Source of the DNA: Tieghemiomyces parasiticus
Lineage: Eukaryota; Kickxellomycota; Dimargaritomycetes; Dimargaritales; Dimargaritaceae
DNA length: 58,444 nt
NCBI GenBank assembly: GCA_027575765.1
Contig: JANBPT010000191.1
Location: 1-58,444, forward strand
Reading direction: 5' to 3'
Translations under genes and position numbers: made by a program
Part shown: positions 13,601 through 24,640 of the stretch, in pieces
Layout: each line of letters begins with the position of its first letter
Numbering within the stretch: position 1 is the stretch's first letter
The notes under the pieces: generated by a model
Seen by the model: the letters and a program-made list of their open reading frames with translations, nothing else
Told to the model about the DNA's origin: nothing
Databases searched by the model: none

Positions 13601-15158
13601 CTACATGTCACGCTTGGTGTTGACTGGGGATTCAGGTTCTTCGTCCGACCCTTCCCAGGCCCAACTGTTGGCTGATTTACGACCAATGCCTTTCGTGGGC
13701 CCACGGTCCGTAGAGACCGCGTTGCTCCGGGTCGAAGACGATGCTGGCGGTGGTGGTGATGGTGAGACCGTTGTCAAGGGTCGCGACGGCCGCCGCTCGA
13801 CATGGGATTGTGTGGTAAGGGTCAGACCAGCCACGCTGTGCGGGCGCGACGGAAGATTGTCGGCCGTGCGGTCAAAGTCACCGGTGACGATAGTGGCGTG
13901 GGCCAGAAGTGGGGAGGATCCGCGGGGAAGTTCGGTAACGATGACCTCGGCGTCAGGGGGGATCTCGGCCATACTGTCGATGGCGTGCTGTGTAAGCCGG
14001 TAAACATAAATCATGACGCCTAGACCGACGACAATCCCCATGAGCATCAGGAGAACCTGCCACCAGGCCATACGCTCAAAGACCATGTTAGAGAAGCTGG
14101 TCAAGTTCGCACCAATGTAGACATGTGAGATGAGCTTCAGTAAACTGATGGCGGTAGCCACGCTGTAGTCGCGCAGGGTGATACTGGTCCCGGAGAGCAG
14201 GGCGTTGATGATAGTGAATGGGTAGGGCGAGATGCGGATCAGCAGGAGCAGCTTAAACCCCTTACGCTCGATAGCCTTCACCGCGGCAGTGATGTGCGGG
14301 TTCCAGTTGAACACCCACTGGACGTGGTGCTGACCGTATTTGCGGCATAAGACGAAGCAAGCAATGGCACCGGTAAGGGCCCCCACGAAGGCTGGGATGA
14401 ATCCCAGCGGGAAGCCGTAGGCGAAGCCTGATAAAGTGACAGACGTGGAGTAGCCCATCATGGGCGGGAAGGCCGTCAGGAAGATAAAAAAGGTCATGAT
14501 GACAGCGCCTCTGCGAGGGGGAGGAGGAGGAGGCGGCAGATAAAATGGGAGTAGGGTGACAGACGAATGATGGTCGGAAGGGTACCGGGAAGACCGGGTT
14601 AGCAACCTGTATACGAGACGGCGCCAACCTTGGTAGAAAGCGCGCCAGGCCCACCAAGTCACTAATATCTTCGGATACTTACATTAATCCGGTCTCCCGA
14701 ATTCGGAGGCCGACACGCTCGAGCCAGTGGAGTATCGGGGTGTGAAATGCCCAGAATAGGCCGCCAAAGCATACGGAGAGTATGCCTAAGATGGCGAAAG
14801 GGAGCCAAGGTCGCCGATGGAGGGCACGCATCCACCACCGGATGAATGGGGAGGTCGGAACTGGCGGCAGGACATCCTCGGGCTCGAGTAATGTGAATGA
14901 TGTGCGTGAGCCCAGCGAGTCCGCCTGCATGTCGATGTTGGTCGTGTCCAGGTCTTCCGAATCGCTACCGGGATTACCAGGTTTGTAGCGCAAGGAACGG
15001 GGTTCGTCACGGCTGGTCCGGGCTGAGCTCGTGTAGGCCGAGGCGTGGGTGGAGGACGAGGCCTGGCCCGCCGTCGGGAGTGGGGTGTACTGGGCAGCCA
15101 TGGCTCCGTTACGGTGAATGGAGGCGGAGCGCTGGCGTACTTTTTTGAGGGGGACCAT
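13601..15158 (-). CDS. TVP38: Tvp38/TMEM64-family (SNARE-associated/VTT domain) Golgi membrane protein
   Basis: Two exons, 15158-14683 and 14510-13601, give 461 residues. The intron (172 nt) has donor GTAAGT, branch-like CTAAC and a C-rich acceptor ending GCAG, and the split Ile codon restores one frame. The N-terminal ~115 residues are Ser/Thr-rich and cytosolic-looking. One membrane segment follows, and after the splice the VTT core has several hydrophobic helices, including the stretch FAYGFPLGFIPAF and the charged FKLLLLIRISPYPF loop typical of the family. The last ~110 residues are low-complexity and rich in Ser, Pro and Arg. Yeast Tvp38 resides in Tlg2-containing late-Golgi compartments, and its relatives TMEM41B and VMP1 are lipid scramblases. 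The start is the ATG at 15158, because the longer frame has no upstream ATG. Function is inferred from family membership. Confidence 0.85.
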
Positions 15159-18131
15159 GGTGGGGAGCCAGATGGATTGGTGAGAATGAGGAGGATTGGA
15201 TGGCAATGCGATCGAAAATTTCAGGACGGATTCAGTTCAAGGAACGAAGCCAGGGATGGCAAGGGCAGTACGATACCGGGTTTAAGCAGAGTAGGGGTGG
15301 GATGGCGTGGGATAGGTAAAGTTAAGGTACAGAAGCAAGGCTGACAGGTTTGTTGGCCCCCCCCCGCCCAACCGCTAGTGGCGGCCTATGGGCTGTTGGG
15401 GAGGATAGGTGAAATGTGCCCGCTAGGCCCAGTTCAACGGTAGGCCGGTATCACGACGTCTCTCTTGTGTGCATCGGAACCCTTAGGCCGCTAAGTGCCA
15501 CCGACCAGGTTACCAAGTCGGTGCCTTATCCTTGGGTGCCAGGAGGCAAGGTTCGCCAGTAGGTAACATGCCTAGATGAAGGTCCTTCCCGGCCCTATGT
15601 CTCCACTTGCTCAATGTCGAGCAGTGCTCTGGGCGATCAGTAGCCGTTTGCGGCCAAGTCACGGCACTGGTGACTTACGTGGATAAGCGAGCCCAGTGAA
15701 GCCCTAGGGCCGAGTCGCCGTATTATATGCTACGGTGGATGCGAGGGTATTGGGAAACAAAGCCAACTTGATGCAAGCAAATGGAAACAGATGATGTGCC
15801 GATGTCTAATGGGAGACTGAAGATACTGAGCGAAGCCGTAAACCCGGGTACGCAGTAAGTTAAACGCGGTGGTATCCAGTGGGATGGTGCAGGGGAGGGC
15901 GGGCAGGGGGAGAGGAAATGGCGTCGAGTCCGGACCCACTGCCCCTGAAAGACAGCTTGGCGGATAGGGCAGAGGAGAGGGGCAGCGTAAGCGGGTCTGC
16001 CGTGCGTATTGGATGGATAAACTCATAATGCTGGCCACCAGTGTTCTGCTCTTAATCCCTATGGGCCTCGAGGTTTTATTGCGCTTACGCGGCTTGCCAA
16101 AAAAAAGATGAGGGAGAAGGGGGCGAGTGGCGCCGGGAAGCCACTTAAGCTCCCGTCATGTGGAGAACAGCTCCTTAACGAGCGGTTAAGTAGAGGGCGC
16201 AAGTTAGAGTGGGTTAAGCGGTAACTGGCCGTGACCTGAAGCACCTGGAAGATTGGCAAGATTCTTTGGCTGTGCTAATAAGAGGGGGGAGAAGGTATCG
16301 CATCTATACTACATTCGGAGCCGGCTACCTACACATCGCGAAAAGGGCCTCCCATCACAGGCTGAGAAATATAGACCCACAGTGAGAGCAGGGCAGGTAC
16401 ATAAATCTGCGGTTAGATTTTCCTCTATGGCCACTAAATGAAACTTGTGAAGTTCGCATGGTCATCGGGGGACGGGACAGTCGGCGATCCGCTAGACACC
16501 TCAATCGTTATTGCGGCCCTTGAGTGTACTGGATAGACAGGCTGACTGAGGACGGTGTATCAAAATTAGGGTGGATGGCGTGTATAGTAAGTTAGACACA
16601 TCAAACACGATGTATCCCAATCCATTAGTCAACCTCACTTTATCATTCACAATGCACCATATACGCAACTTGGTTGGGTCAGGCGACACAACAGGACTTG
16701 GTGACAACATCGCTTTTACATTTCCGCAGCAACCTATTGTACCCTCTTTTAACGCTATATAGTTGTCTGCAACGCCCATACTAACAAATCCCGACATCTT
16801 TTCCCGATTGGGACGTACATCAGACGGGTTAACGACGTCCACGACTACCTCACAATGAGTACCGGGATCCCAGCGCAGGATATACACCGTCCGCACGTCC
16901 ACGTACGAAGCAGGGTGTAAAGTAGAGCACTCCATGATACCAGTGGGCAGTTTACCTCAGTGGTATGATAAACATGTCACGTTGGGAGGACATAGCCGCT
17001 CGTGTTAGGAGTTGAGTGGATGTAGGCTTCATCTATTCTCAGGGTTGAGTCAGGGCGCTTGAGAACAAGTAAAGTCACCATCTGTGATTGATGTGCATTG
17101 CGGGGCAAGGGAATCGCGGTATAAATAAAAGGCGAGGCAGGGGCATCCTTAAACCATTCGAAGAGTTTTGGTTATGGATACCGCCGTCCTCAGCCGTAGG
17201 ATCATGGCATAGTCTCCTCCCTACGAAACAGGGTAGACTGCGGCAGACGACTGAAGTGATGGGTTGTTGGAATGCAGTCGCACCTGCGGTCGCCACTAAG
17301 GCCAAACGGACCAAACCGTTGGCCACATACATATCCATCTCGCCCCCCCCCAAGGTCCCTGCATCACACCCGTCCAAAATCAAGGCCAAACAGGCGGAGG
17401 CGCACCAAATCGACCAATTTCAGATTGGTTCAGGGTGGCTACGACCCTGGTCATACCATACCCCACATCAAACTTACTCCTCGGAAATTCCTAGTGTTGG
17501 CCTTTACCTTCCTTTTCCTTCACGCATTATATCCATAAAGGCCACTGTAACCCTTAAAGGGGTGTAGGATTATGCCTGGCTATGCGTCGGTGAATACAAG
17601 TCTCCCTCAATCAATTTCCGTCCCCACGCTTGTTTTGGCAAAATCACACAGTAAGCGGTGCCGAGGGACGAACGAAGTGACCCTGATTTTTGCCTTCCCA
17701 CACACATGGATGCGGCAAAAAACAGATCTAGGCCCTGGTCCTTTGTTACTGCCTACACTGGCCGTTGTTTACCCCCACTCCTATACTGCCTAAAGGTGGT
17801 GATGCTACGATGACGAAGATACACCAGCAGGGCTGCGGCAACCGAACCATGGACCACCAGTGTATATATATATATATATACCCCACCGAGAAGTCACGCT
17901 GACCGGCCAATCCGCCTCCAGCTACCCAGCCCTCTTCTGCACTGCCTCTTCATCTTCTCTAGTCATTCACCGGGGTGATTTACCATTCGATCCCATTACT
18001 CTCGTCTACGAGCCCTATAGGCCTATAGTGCTATTTATTTGGGCACCTCGTGACTCCCCAGTCCCCCACTATCTTTCGTGGTTGTGTGTACTAGCTATTC
18101 CATTATTGTTGGTTTACCTTAAGCCCTCCTT
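15159..18131. other. Intergenic stretch without a supported gene
   Basis: This lies between the divergent TVP38 and ABC transporter genes. A 144-codon frame at 16501-16935 (minus) begins with ATG but has AT-rich third positions and no recognisable motif. A 36-codon frame starts at 15918 (plus). A short hairpin (AAGTCAC/GTGACTT) lies at 15656-15676, and an alternating TA tract at 17863-17880 precedes the ABC gene. Nothing else could be supported. Confidence 0.5.
17863..17880. repeat. (TA)9 tract upstream of the ABC transporter gene
   Basis: Nine TA units ending 252 bp before the start codon of the ABC transporter. It may act as the TATA region or simply be a microsatellite; the sequence alone cannot decide. 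Confidence 0.6.
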
Positions 18132-21100
18132 ATGGCCGACACGATGGGTGTCGCAACCCAAAGCCCAAGTCCCCAAGCGGCCACCAAAGTCTGGCGCCCG
18201 CTGGTCGAATACGCCGCATCTGGCCTCGTCCTGGCCCTAGTCGCCCGAGGCACTCCAGTCGCCATCGGTTACCGTCAGCTGTCGTACCTCGAGGGTCTAC
18301 TACCGATCCTGGCCCTCATCCACGTCATGCTGTGGCGCCGCCGTCGCGGTCACCACATGGTTGCCTTAGAGAAACCAAAGAAGAAAGGTAAATAGAAATC
18401 CCCGACGTTGTTAACTTTGCTCTGATTTCTGGCCAGATTCATTCGGCAGCTTGCAAATGGGCTAACCATGGTTGCCGTTTGCATTATACTGCAGTTAATT
18501 GCAGATGCTTCAAACGTTCTACACCTGGTGCTAGCCCGCCAAGGCGCGGTACGCCGTTGGCTGTCGCCACCTGGTCATCGTTCTACCTCCTCCTCCTCCA
18601 CTCTGATCTTTCACCCATAGCACTATTGTACGCTTTCAATACGTTCTAATTTCTCAGACACTGGTACAAAAGATAAAGCGAAGGAGGACGCCGAGATCAG
18701 AAAAGAATACCAGGTCCTCTGGGTGACCCTCGCCCACAAGAGTCTGTGGTTCATCTATGTGGCGCTGCTCCTGGAAAGCATCGCTATCAATGTATCCTTC
18801 TTACTGGATTCGGAGACCTCGACGACCTGGCGTCCCTGGATGCGCCTTGGGGTCCAATTCCAGGCCGGACTGGCCGTGACCTGGGCGGCCCACTACCTAC
18901 AACTGCACGCAGCCGAGATTGCCACGACGGTGACCACTCGATCTTCCCTGTGGGCTCCGTGGTCCCAAGCGTGGTCACTAGCCATCATTTTCCACGGGCT
19001 GGAGGTGTACAACACGCTGCGCGCCCGTCACGCAACCGGCGGCGACGCTGAGTTGGCCAACCACTGGTTGCTTGGCATCCTAGCCCCCGTTAAGTTGGGA
19101 GTAGCGGTAGCCGCGCCCTTGGTCTACGTGACCGTCATGCGTAGTGTTCGAGTGGGTTACTTCAGTCCGGAGCCGGCGACCGAAGCCAAAGCTGTGCCGA
19201 CTGATGAGGCCACCGACAAGGTGCAGGACATCCCCACTGGGGTGGAGCAGGGTAAAGCCGAGGTCGCCGCGGAGAAGCAGACAGTGGAAGCTAATAGCAA
19301 CCCGGCCGAGGCAGGGACAACGGGCGAAACTACTGATAGTACGAAGCACGCTACCTCCGAAACGGAGTCAAGCAAAGCGGACACCACGGCGGGGTCACAG
19401 ACTGCGAAGCCCGCTACGAAGGAAGAGGAGGAAAAGAAGCCGGTTGTATACTCCGTATTCACCCTCTTCCGCCGCGTCATCCTGCTGGTGTACGAACTGG
19501 CCCTCCCGATTGACCGCTCCTTAGCCGTCCGTCTCGCGGTCCGCTGGCTGTTCGGCATTGTGTCGCGTTGGATAGAGTCTTTCGAGCCGCTCTACTACAA
19601 GGCCTTTCTCGCCTCGCTGACCACACCGGCTCGGGCGTTCCCAGCCTTGATCCGATATGCCGTGGTCAACGCTTTCACACAGGTCGAGCAGGTCACCATC
19701 CAGTCGCGCCATATGGCGGTCCAAAATTCCCTTACCTATTTCACTGCCCGCGCCCGGATCTACATATATAACGTGATACAGTCCAAATCCATGCGGTTTC
19801 ACACGGCTTCGCACCGCGTCTCGGCAGCCCACCGGGGCGACCTCGCTGTCGCAGCCCTCGACCAGTTCCTCCAGATCATTCTGTTTCGGCTCGGTGCCGA
19901 CCTATTCGGCATCGTTATTGGCGTCTATCAGTACAGCTGGGTATTCAACGCGTACTTTACGCCGCTTAGCTTGGCCTACGGGCTCGTCAGCATCCTACGG
20001 CGCAACGTCTACGGGCCCATGCGTACCAAGCTCCGCTTCGTTACCCGGAATACTGACGATACCGTAGGCAAGTGCATGGACGACTTGAACCAGATCGAAA
20101 CCATCCGCGAGTTCGCCTCTGAGGCCTTCCACTCCAAAAAGTACCGCAATGCCCTCCGGTCCAAAACCCGCCAGCAGCAATATGGAACTCGGGCCCTGCG
20201 CATCCTGGACCAGGTGTTGGATATTGTGACCCGCATCTTGTTCTGTATAGGCGTGATCATGTGCCTTCACTTCATGCGTCAGGGTACCATGCAACCCACC
20301 GACGTAATGTTTTACATGTCCCACTTCATCATGACTTACCGCCCTCTTAAGTTCCTAGTCGAACTCAACTATGAACTGCAGACCCTATATATCCGCTGCC
20401 ACGACCTGTTGGAGCTGATCGACGAGCCTGTGGAGGTCAAAGATCCCGCGGACGCTGCGCCCTGGCAAATCACCCGCGGCGCCATCGAGTTCCAGAATGT
20501 CAGCTTCGGCTACGATACCAAATTGATCCTTAAAAACGTGACATTTTCGGTGCCGGCGGGGACCACTACTGCCATCGTGGGCAAGACGGGTGAGGGAAAG
20601 TCGACCCTGTTTGACTTACTGGCCCGGTTCTACGACGTGGCGGAGGGCAGTATCACCATCGACGGGATGGACGTGCGCCACGTGAAACAAGCCGACCTAC
20701 GCCGCGACATGGCCATCGTTCCGCAGACCCACACACGCATGGTTACATCGATATTATTTAATATCCAGTACGGCACCGCCGCCTACGGGCTTACCGCTAC
20801 CCGCGAGGAAGTGGAGGAGGCCGCCAAACGCGCCCGGATCCACGACCGCATCATGCAGATGCCCCAGGGTTACGACACCAAACTAGACTACAGTACCTCC
20901 AATCTGAGCGGTGGCGAGTGGCAACGCCTCACTATCGCCCGCGGCCTAGTCCGTAAGGGTAAGATCGTCATGCTCGACGAGGCCACGTCGGCGTTGGATA
21001 TCATCACCGAGCGCGAGGTCCAGCGTGAGCTCGCCGACTGCACCCGTGGTACCACTTGCCTCATAATCGCCCACCGCCTCCCGACCATCATCCATGCCGA

Positions 21101-21245
21101 CCAGATTTTGGTCCTCAGTGATGGCCAGATCGTCGAGCGCGGCAACCACGCAGAGCTTATGGCCATCCCCGGCGGCGTGTTCAAGAAGATGTGGAAGGAC
21201 CAGCTCAAAGAAAAGGAGAAAGAAATTGCCGACGGTATTATATAA
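18132..21245 (+). CDS. HMT1: HMT1/ABCB6-type half-size ABC transporter
   Basis: The simplest model joins exon 18132-18387 to 18658-21245 (donor GTAAAT, acceptor CTCAG, phase 1), giving 947 residues. The N-terminus holds an extra hydrophobic region (TMD0), then a Glu/Lys/Thr-rich linker, a six-helix ABC transmembrane domain, and one nucleotide-binding domain. Visible motifs are Walker A GKTGEGKST (residue 727 onward), signature LSGGEWQRL (835 onward), Walker B IVMLDEATSALD and switch His in IIAHRLPTI. This is the subfamily of fission-yeast Hmt1, a vacuolar transporter linked to phytochelatin-cadmium tolerance, and of ABCB6. The linker is unusually charged. A further hydrophobic exon may lie inside the 270-nt intron (see the separate entry). 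The gene converges on the glucosidase gene 386 bp away. Family assignment is firm; substrate is inferred. Confidence 0.9.
18437..18573 (+). CDS. Possible missed transmembrane exon of the HMT1-like gene
   Basis: Inside the modelled intron, the frame continuing that of exon 1 encodes a strongly hydrophobic helix (about RQLANGLTMVAVCIILQLIA) followed by DASNVLHLVLARQ. From memory, an Asp-x-Ser-Asn motif ending a membrane helix also occurs in the N-terminal membrane region of Hmt1 proteins, so a real exon is plausible. The splice phases do not close cleanly. The GTAAAT donor fits only the acceptor at 18504, which would remove the helix, while the acceptors at 18436 or 18449 need weak donors. A CTAAC branch-like site lies at 18462-18466. 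Treat the boundaries as unknown. Confidence 0.35.
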
Positions 21246-21631
21246 ATAACCCGTCGTCCCGGGCGTTCCAAACCAGCCCGGTATACGTATACATTCAATC
21301 GTTTATTGGTTACAACGACAGATTGTTCGTCATTGACCACTTTAGCCCAGGCGATTATCCCATTTCATTCGACTTGCCCACTCCTGCCATTTTCAGGCAT
21401 CCTAATGTATCCCCCGATCGGCTCTCTCGTGCATCCGAAATAAATTCAACTCCATCATCTATCGTCGGCGCAATGCGAACCAACCGTTAAAGTACCCGTT
21501 AATTCCGACCAGTTAAAAAAAGGGGGAAGGGTCCAACGTGGCAGCCGATCCGACGAAAACAAAGGCCGAAAATAAATAGAAAACACGCGTCTTGTACATA
21601 GCCATTTTTTTAGACACAGGCGCCCTCTTGC
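21246..21631. other. Convergent 3' intergenic region
   Basis: This separates the 3' ends of the ABC transporter (plus) and glucosidase II (minus). Candidate AATAAA signals occur for the plus gene at 21439-21444 and for the minus gene at 21307-21302, so the two transcripts may overlap tail to tail. No gene is seen. Confidence 0.5.
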
Positions 21632-24600
21632 TTACTCGTCAAACTCCACGGCGATGGTCCAGTCGTCCGCCACGTGGCAGGCCGGATCGACCACCTCACA
21701 GACATATTCATCGCTCTTACCATTGCAGTGGAACGCCAAGTGCTTGGGCGGGGTAGTGGTATCCTGGCCGGACACAACGGTGATGAGGCGCGGGATCCGT
21801 TTCAGACCGAGAATCTCGACGCGCTCGACGCGGACCTTGGCCAGGTTCCGCATGACGATGGCCTGGGCCTCGGAGACCCGCTGGCCGTCCGCGGGGACCG
21901 GGTGTTGGGCATCTCCTCGGGTAAAGGCATCGGCGGCAGGGGACACGTAGGCGGTGGAGGTAAGCCGGTGGTCGCGGGTGTAGGTGAGCGTCCGGTGGAT
22001 CCGGTGGCCGAACGTGTAGGCAAACGTCTCCTCATCGTCCAGGTACAGTTCACCGGTAGCCTCGCCATGGGTGCCAAGGGCTACGACCAGGGTAAGTGGA
22101 TCGTACCGCATGAGGGTAGAGGAAGCCCGGTTACGGAGTCGCTGCGGGTGGATGGTCCCACCACGAACAAAGGCCGCGATGGTGTCGAGTGGGGTGGCCA
22201 CCTCGACCCGCGGGGAACCGACACGGTCGGCGCGGTGACCGGTATGGAAGTCATACCAGGGATTAGCCGGGGGCAGATATACCGTCGTGGTGGTCTGACC
22301 CGGTTGGGTCGCAGGTTTATACAGGACGGCGGGACCCAGAAGGGCCTGGTCGTCCATGGTCAGTGCCTCCGGGTCGGCAGGGAATTCAAAGTACATGGGC
22401 CGCATGACAGGGGTGTTGCGAGTATGGGCACCGTAGAAGAGGCCGTACACGTATGGCAGGAGATGGTAGCGGAGCCGGATGGCCTCACGTACCACGTCCG
22501 TGTAAGGCGCACCCAGAAGCCAGGGCTCGCGCCGTAGGCTGTCAATATGGGCGTGGGCGCGGAAGAAGGGCTGGAAGGCGGCCGCCTGGTACCAGCGGGT
22601 GAGAAGCTCGGCGTCGGGGTTACCAAAGAACCCACCCACGTCGGCACCGATAAAATGCAAGCCGGCCACGGTGTTACTCAGGATCATGGGGATACTGGCC
22701 GCCAGCTGGTCCCAAGTGGCTGTGTTGTCGCCGGTCCACACGGCACTGACACGCTGCGTGCCGGCGAAATAGGCCCGGGAGAGTACGAACGGCCGGCGTT
22801 GGTCGTGGCGGTACAGTTCGGTGGTTGACTCGTGGCTCGTACCGGCAGGTAGTAAGCGGTCACGCACGCCCACCGCGGAGGCATTGTGGAACATGAGGCC
22901 AAACACGTTGTGGACCTCGCGGTGCTCCACGCCGCCGTGATGCAAAGCGTCCTTCATCAGGGTGATCTCGGGCCCGCTGAATACTGAGGGCTCGTTCATG
23001 TCGTTCCAGATGAACAGGTTTGGGGTCGACCCCTGGTAGGAGTCCAGGCGGAATTTGTCAGCCCACCACTGCGCGGCCTGCGGGTTGTGGTAGTCCACGT
23101 AGTACGAGTTGCCGGGCCAGCACCAACCTTCAAAGTCGGTGGTCCCGTCGGGCCGTTTGATGAAGTAGCCGTGCTCGCGGCCCTCCTTGGCTACATAGTA
23201 TCCTTGGTCTGCCTTAATATGCGGGTCGACGATGGTTACCAGCTTACGCTGATGCACCGACAGTTTGCGCTGCATGCCCTCGGGGTCCGCAAAGTGGCGG
23301 GCGTCCCAGGTGAAATAGCGCTTGTCGTTGGTGTGCTCAATGTCCAGCCAGATAACATCGTAGGGAATGTCGTAGGTGTCAAAGTGCGCGTCCACGTCCG
23401 CCACGTCGTCCTGGCTATTGTAATTCCAGCGGCTCTGGTGGTAAGCCACGCTGAAGGCGGGTGGCAGGGCGGTGGGCCCCGTAAGGGCGGCGTACTGCTC
23501 GAGTACGGTGGCGGGCTTAGCATCGCCGTACAGCACAAAGAAGTCCAGATTACCGGACTCACTCATCCAGTGGGTGCTGGTGGCACCCCCGTACTTCTCT
23601 ACGTCGACCCAAGTCTCGGCGGCGTTGAGCCAGAATACAGCCACGCTGTGGTTGGCCCGGTGGGCGGTCAAGTAGGGGATGGAGCCGTACAGGGCCATTG
23701 GGCTGTCCAGGATGTATTCAAACACGTCCAAGTTATAGAGGCGGTACGGTTCGCTGTAGCGCGCGTCCGGCCCGCGGGTGGTCGGGAGGCTGAAGGAGGT
23801 GGCATGCTCCGGGATCCCGTAGACATGTTCAAAGCCTGGAAATTTGAGGTCGACAGCCACCGAAGCCGGGCCGTAGGGTTTACTGTCGGTCCAGGTCTTG
23901 AACCGCTCCTCCCAGCGGCCGTTATCGTCCAACAGGGGCTTCAGGTAGCGGTGAGCGGAGTCGGTCTGATCCAATCGATTCCGGAGGGCCTCGTCGGACT
24001 CGCGAGTCCGGTGTTCTTCATAGGCTAGGAACCCGTCCCCGTTCATCTCCACCAGGGTGTCTTCGGTCCACTCATCACTGCCAGCTGACTGAGTGCGGCG
24101 TACGAAGGCTAGGTGCAGCGGGCTTGTATGCACACGCACCAAGTGCTCCACGGCAGGCGGGCCGGCTTGGCGCGCGAAGCAGAGTTCGTGCACGTTGGCC
24201 GTGGTTGTCAAGGACGCGGCTGGGTCACGATCGATCGCGTTGGGCAGCAGGACAAAGTCCTCCAGTCCCGTGTAACGCGGGCGGATTGGGTCTTTTTCGA
24301 CGAGACGCACACGAGCGGTACCAGCACGGAGAAGGTCGACGTGAAGACGCAGCGTGGAACCGAAGGTCGCGTGATATACGTCCGCCTCGAAGGTGCCGGC
24401 CTGGAGACTCACCGTTCCGGCCACCAGCCCAAACGGGGAGAGGTGATGCTGGTCTGGTAGTGGCTGGGCGGGGACACTGCCATCGGCGGGTCGCAAGGTG
24501 TCGCGAATCAGGCCGGCATAGTTGCGATTGCGGCGGCAGAAGGTGGCCTCATCGCAGGTCTTGAAGTCCTCCTGCTTAACAGCGGCAACCCACGCGGGTA

Positions 24601-24640
24601 GGGCCAAAAGGCAGCACAGGGCAGTGTAGCGGATGTGCAT
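21632..24640 (-). CDS. ROT2: Glucosidase II alpha subunit (GH31)
   Basis: A single-exon frame of 1002 residues from ATG 24640 to TAA. Residues 1-20 form a signal peptide (MHIRYTALCCLLALPAWVAA), and the mature start KQEDFKTCDEATFCRRNRNY is the conserved Cys-containing N-terminus of ER glucosidase II. The GH31 barrel contains the nucleophile motif WNDMNEPS, with Asp547, and the acid/base region WTGDNTATWD, with Asp638. The motifs GADVGGFFGNPD and PFFRAHAHIDS follow in order. The enzyme removes the two inner glucoses from N-glycans in the ER lumen, permitting calnexin-cycle folding control. The C-terminus lacks an HDEL-type signal, as expected because retention depends on the beta subunit. It is slightly longer than most family members. 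No TATA box is evident upstream. Confidence 0.95.
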   Translation of the reverse strand: MHIRYTALCCLLALPAWVAAVKQEDFKTCDEATFCRRNRNYAGLIRDTLRPADGSVPAQPLPDQHHLSPFGLVAGTVSLQAGTFEADVYHATFGSTLRLHVDLLRAGTARVRLVEKDPIRPRYTGLEDFVLLPNAIDRDPAASLTTTANVHELCFARQAGPPAVEHLVRVHTSPLHLAFVRRTQSAGSDEWTEDTLVEMNGDGFLAYEEHRTRESDEALRNRLDQTDSAHRYLKPLLDDNGRWEERFKTWTDSKPYGPASVAVDLKFPGFEHVYGIPEHATSFSLPTTRGPDARYSEPYRLYNLDVFEYILDSPMALYGSIPYLTAHRANHSVAVFWLNAAETWVDVEKYGGATSTHWMSESGNLDFFVLYGDAKPATVLEQYAALTGPTALPPAFSVAYHQSRWNYNSQDDVADVDAHFDTYDIPYDVIWLDIEHTNDKRYFTWDARHFADPEGMQRKLSVHQRKLVTIVDPHIKADQGYYVAKEGREHGYFIKRPDGTTDFEGWCWPGNSYYVDYHNPQAAQWWADKFRLDSYQGSTPNLFIWNDMNEPSVFSGPEITLMKDALHHGGVEHREVHNVFGLMFHNASAVGVRDRLLPAGTSHESTTELYRHDQRRPFVLSRAYFAGTQRVSAVWTGDNTATWDQLAASIPMILSNTVAGLHFIGADVGGFFGNPDAELLTRWYQAAAFQPFFRAHAHIDSLRREPWLLGAPYTDVVREAIRLRYHLLPYVYGLFYGAHTRNTPVMRPMYFEFPADPEALTMDDQALLGPAVLYKPATQPGQTTTTVYLPPANPWYDFHTGHRADRVGSPRVEVATPLDTIAAFVRGGTIHPQRLRNRASSTLMRYDPLTLVVALGTHGEATGELYLDDEETFAYTFGHRIHRTLTYTRDHRLTSTAYVSPAADAFTRGDAQHPVPADGQRVSEAQAIVMRNLAKVRVERVEILGLKRIPRLITVVSGQDTTTPPKHLAFHCNGKSDEYVCEVVDPACHVADDWTIAVEFDE

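Noticed and set aside
16501..16935. 144-codon minus-strand ATG frame
   Set aside because: It reads as a balanced protein but its third positions are AT-rich, unlike every confident gene here, and frames of this length are expected by chance in a window this size.
23087..24028. 313-codon plus-strand frame
   Set aside because: Antisense shadow of the glucosidase II gene, which has clear catalytic motifs on the minus strand.
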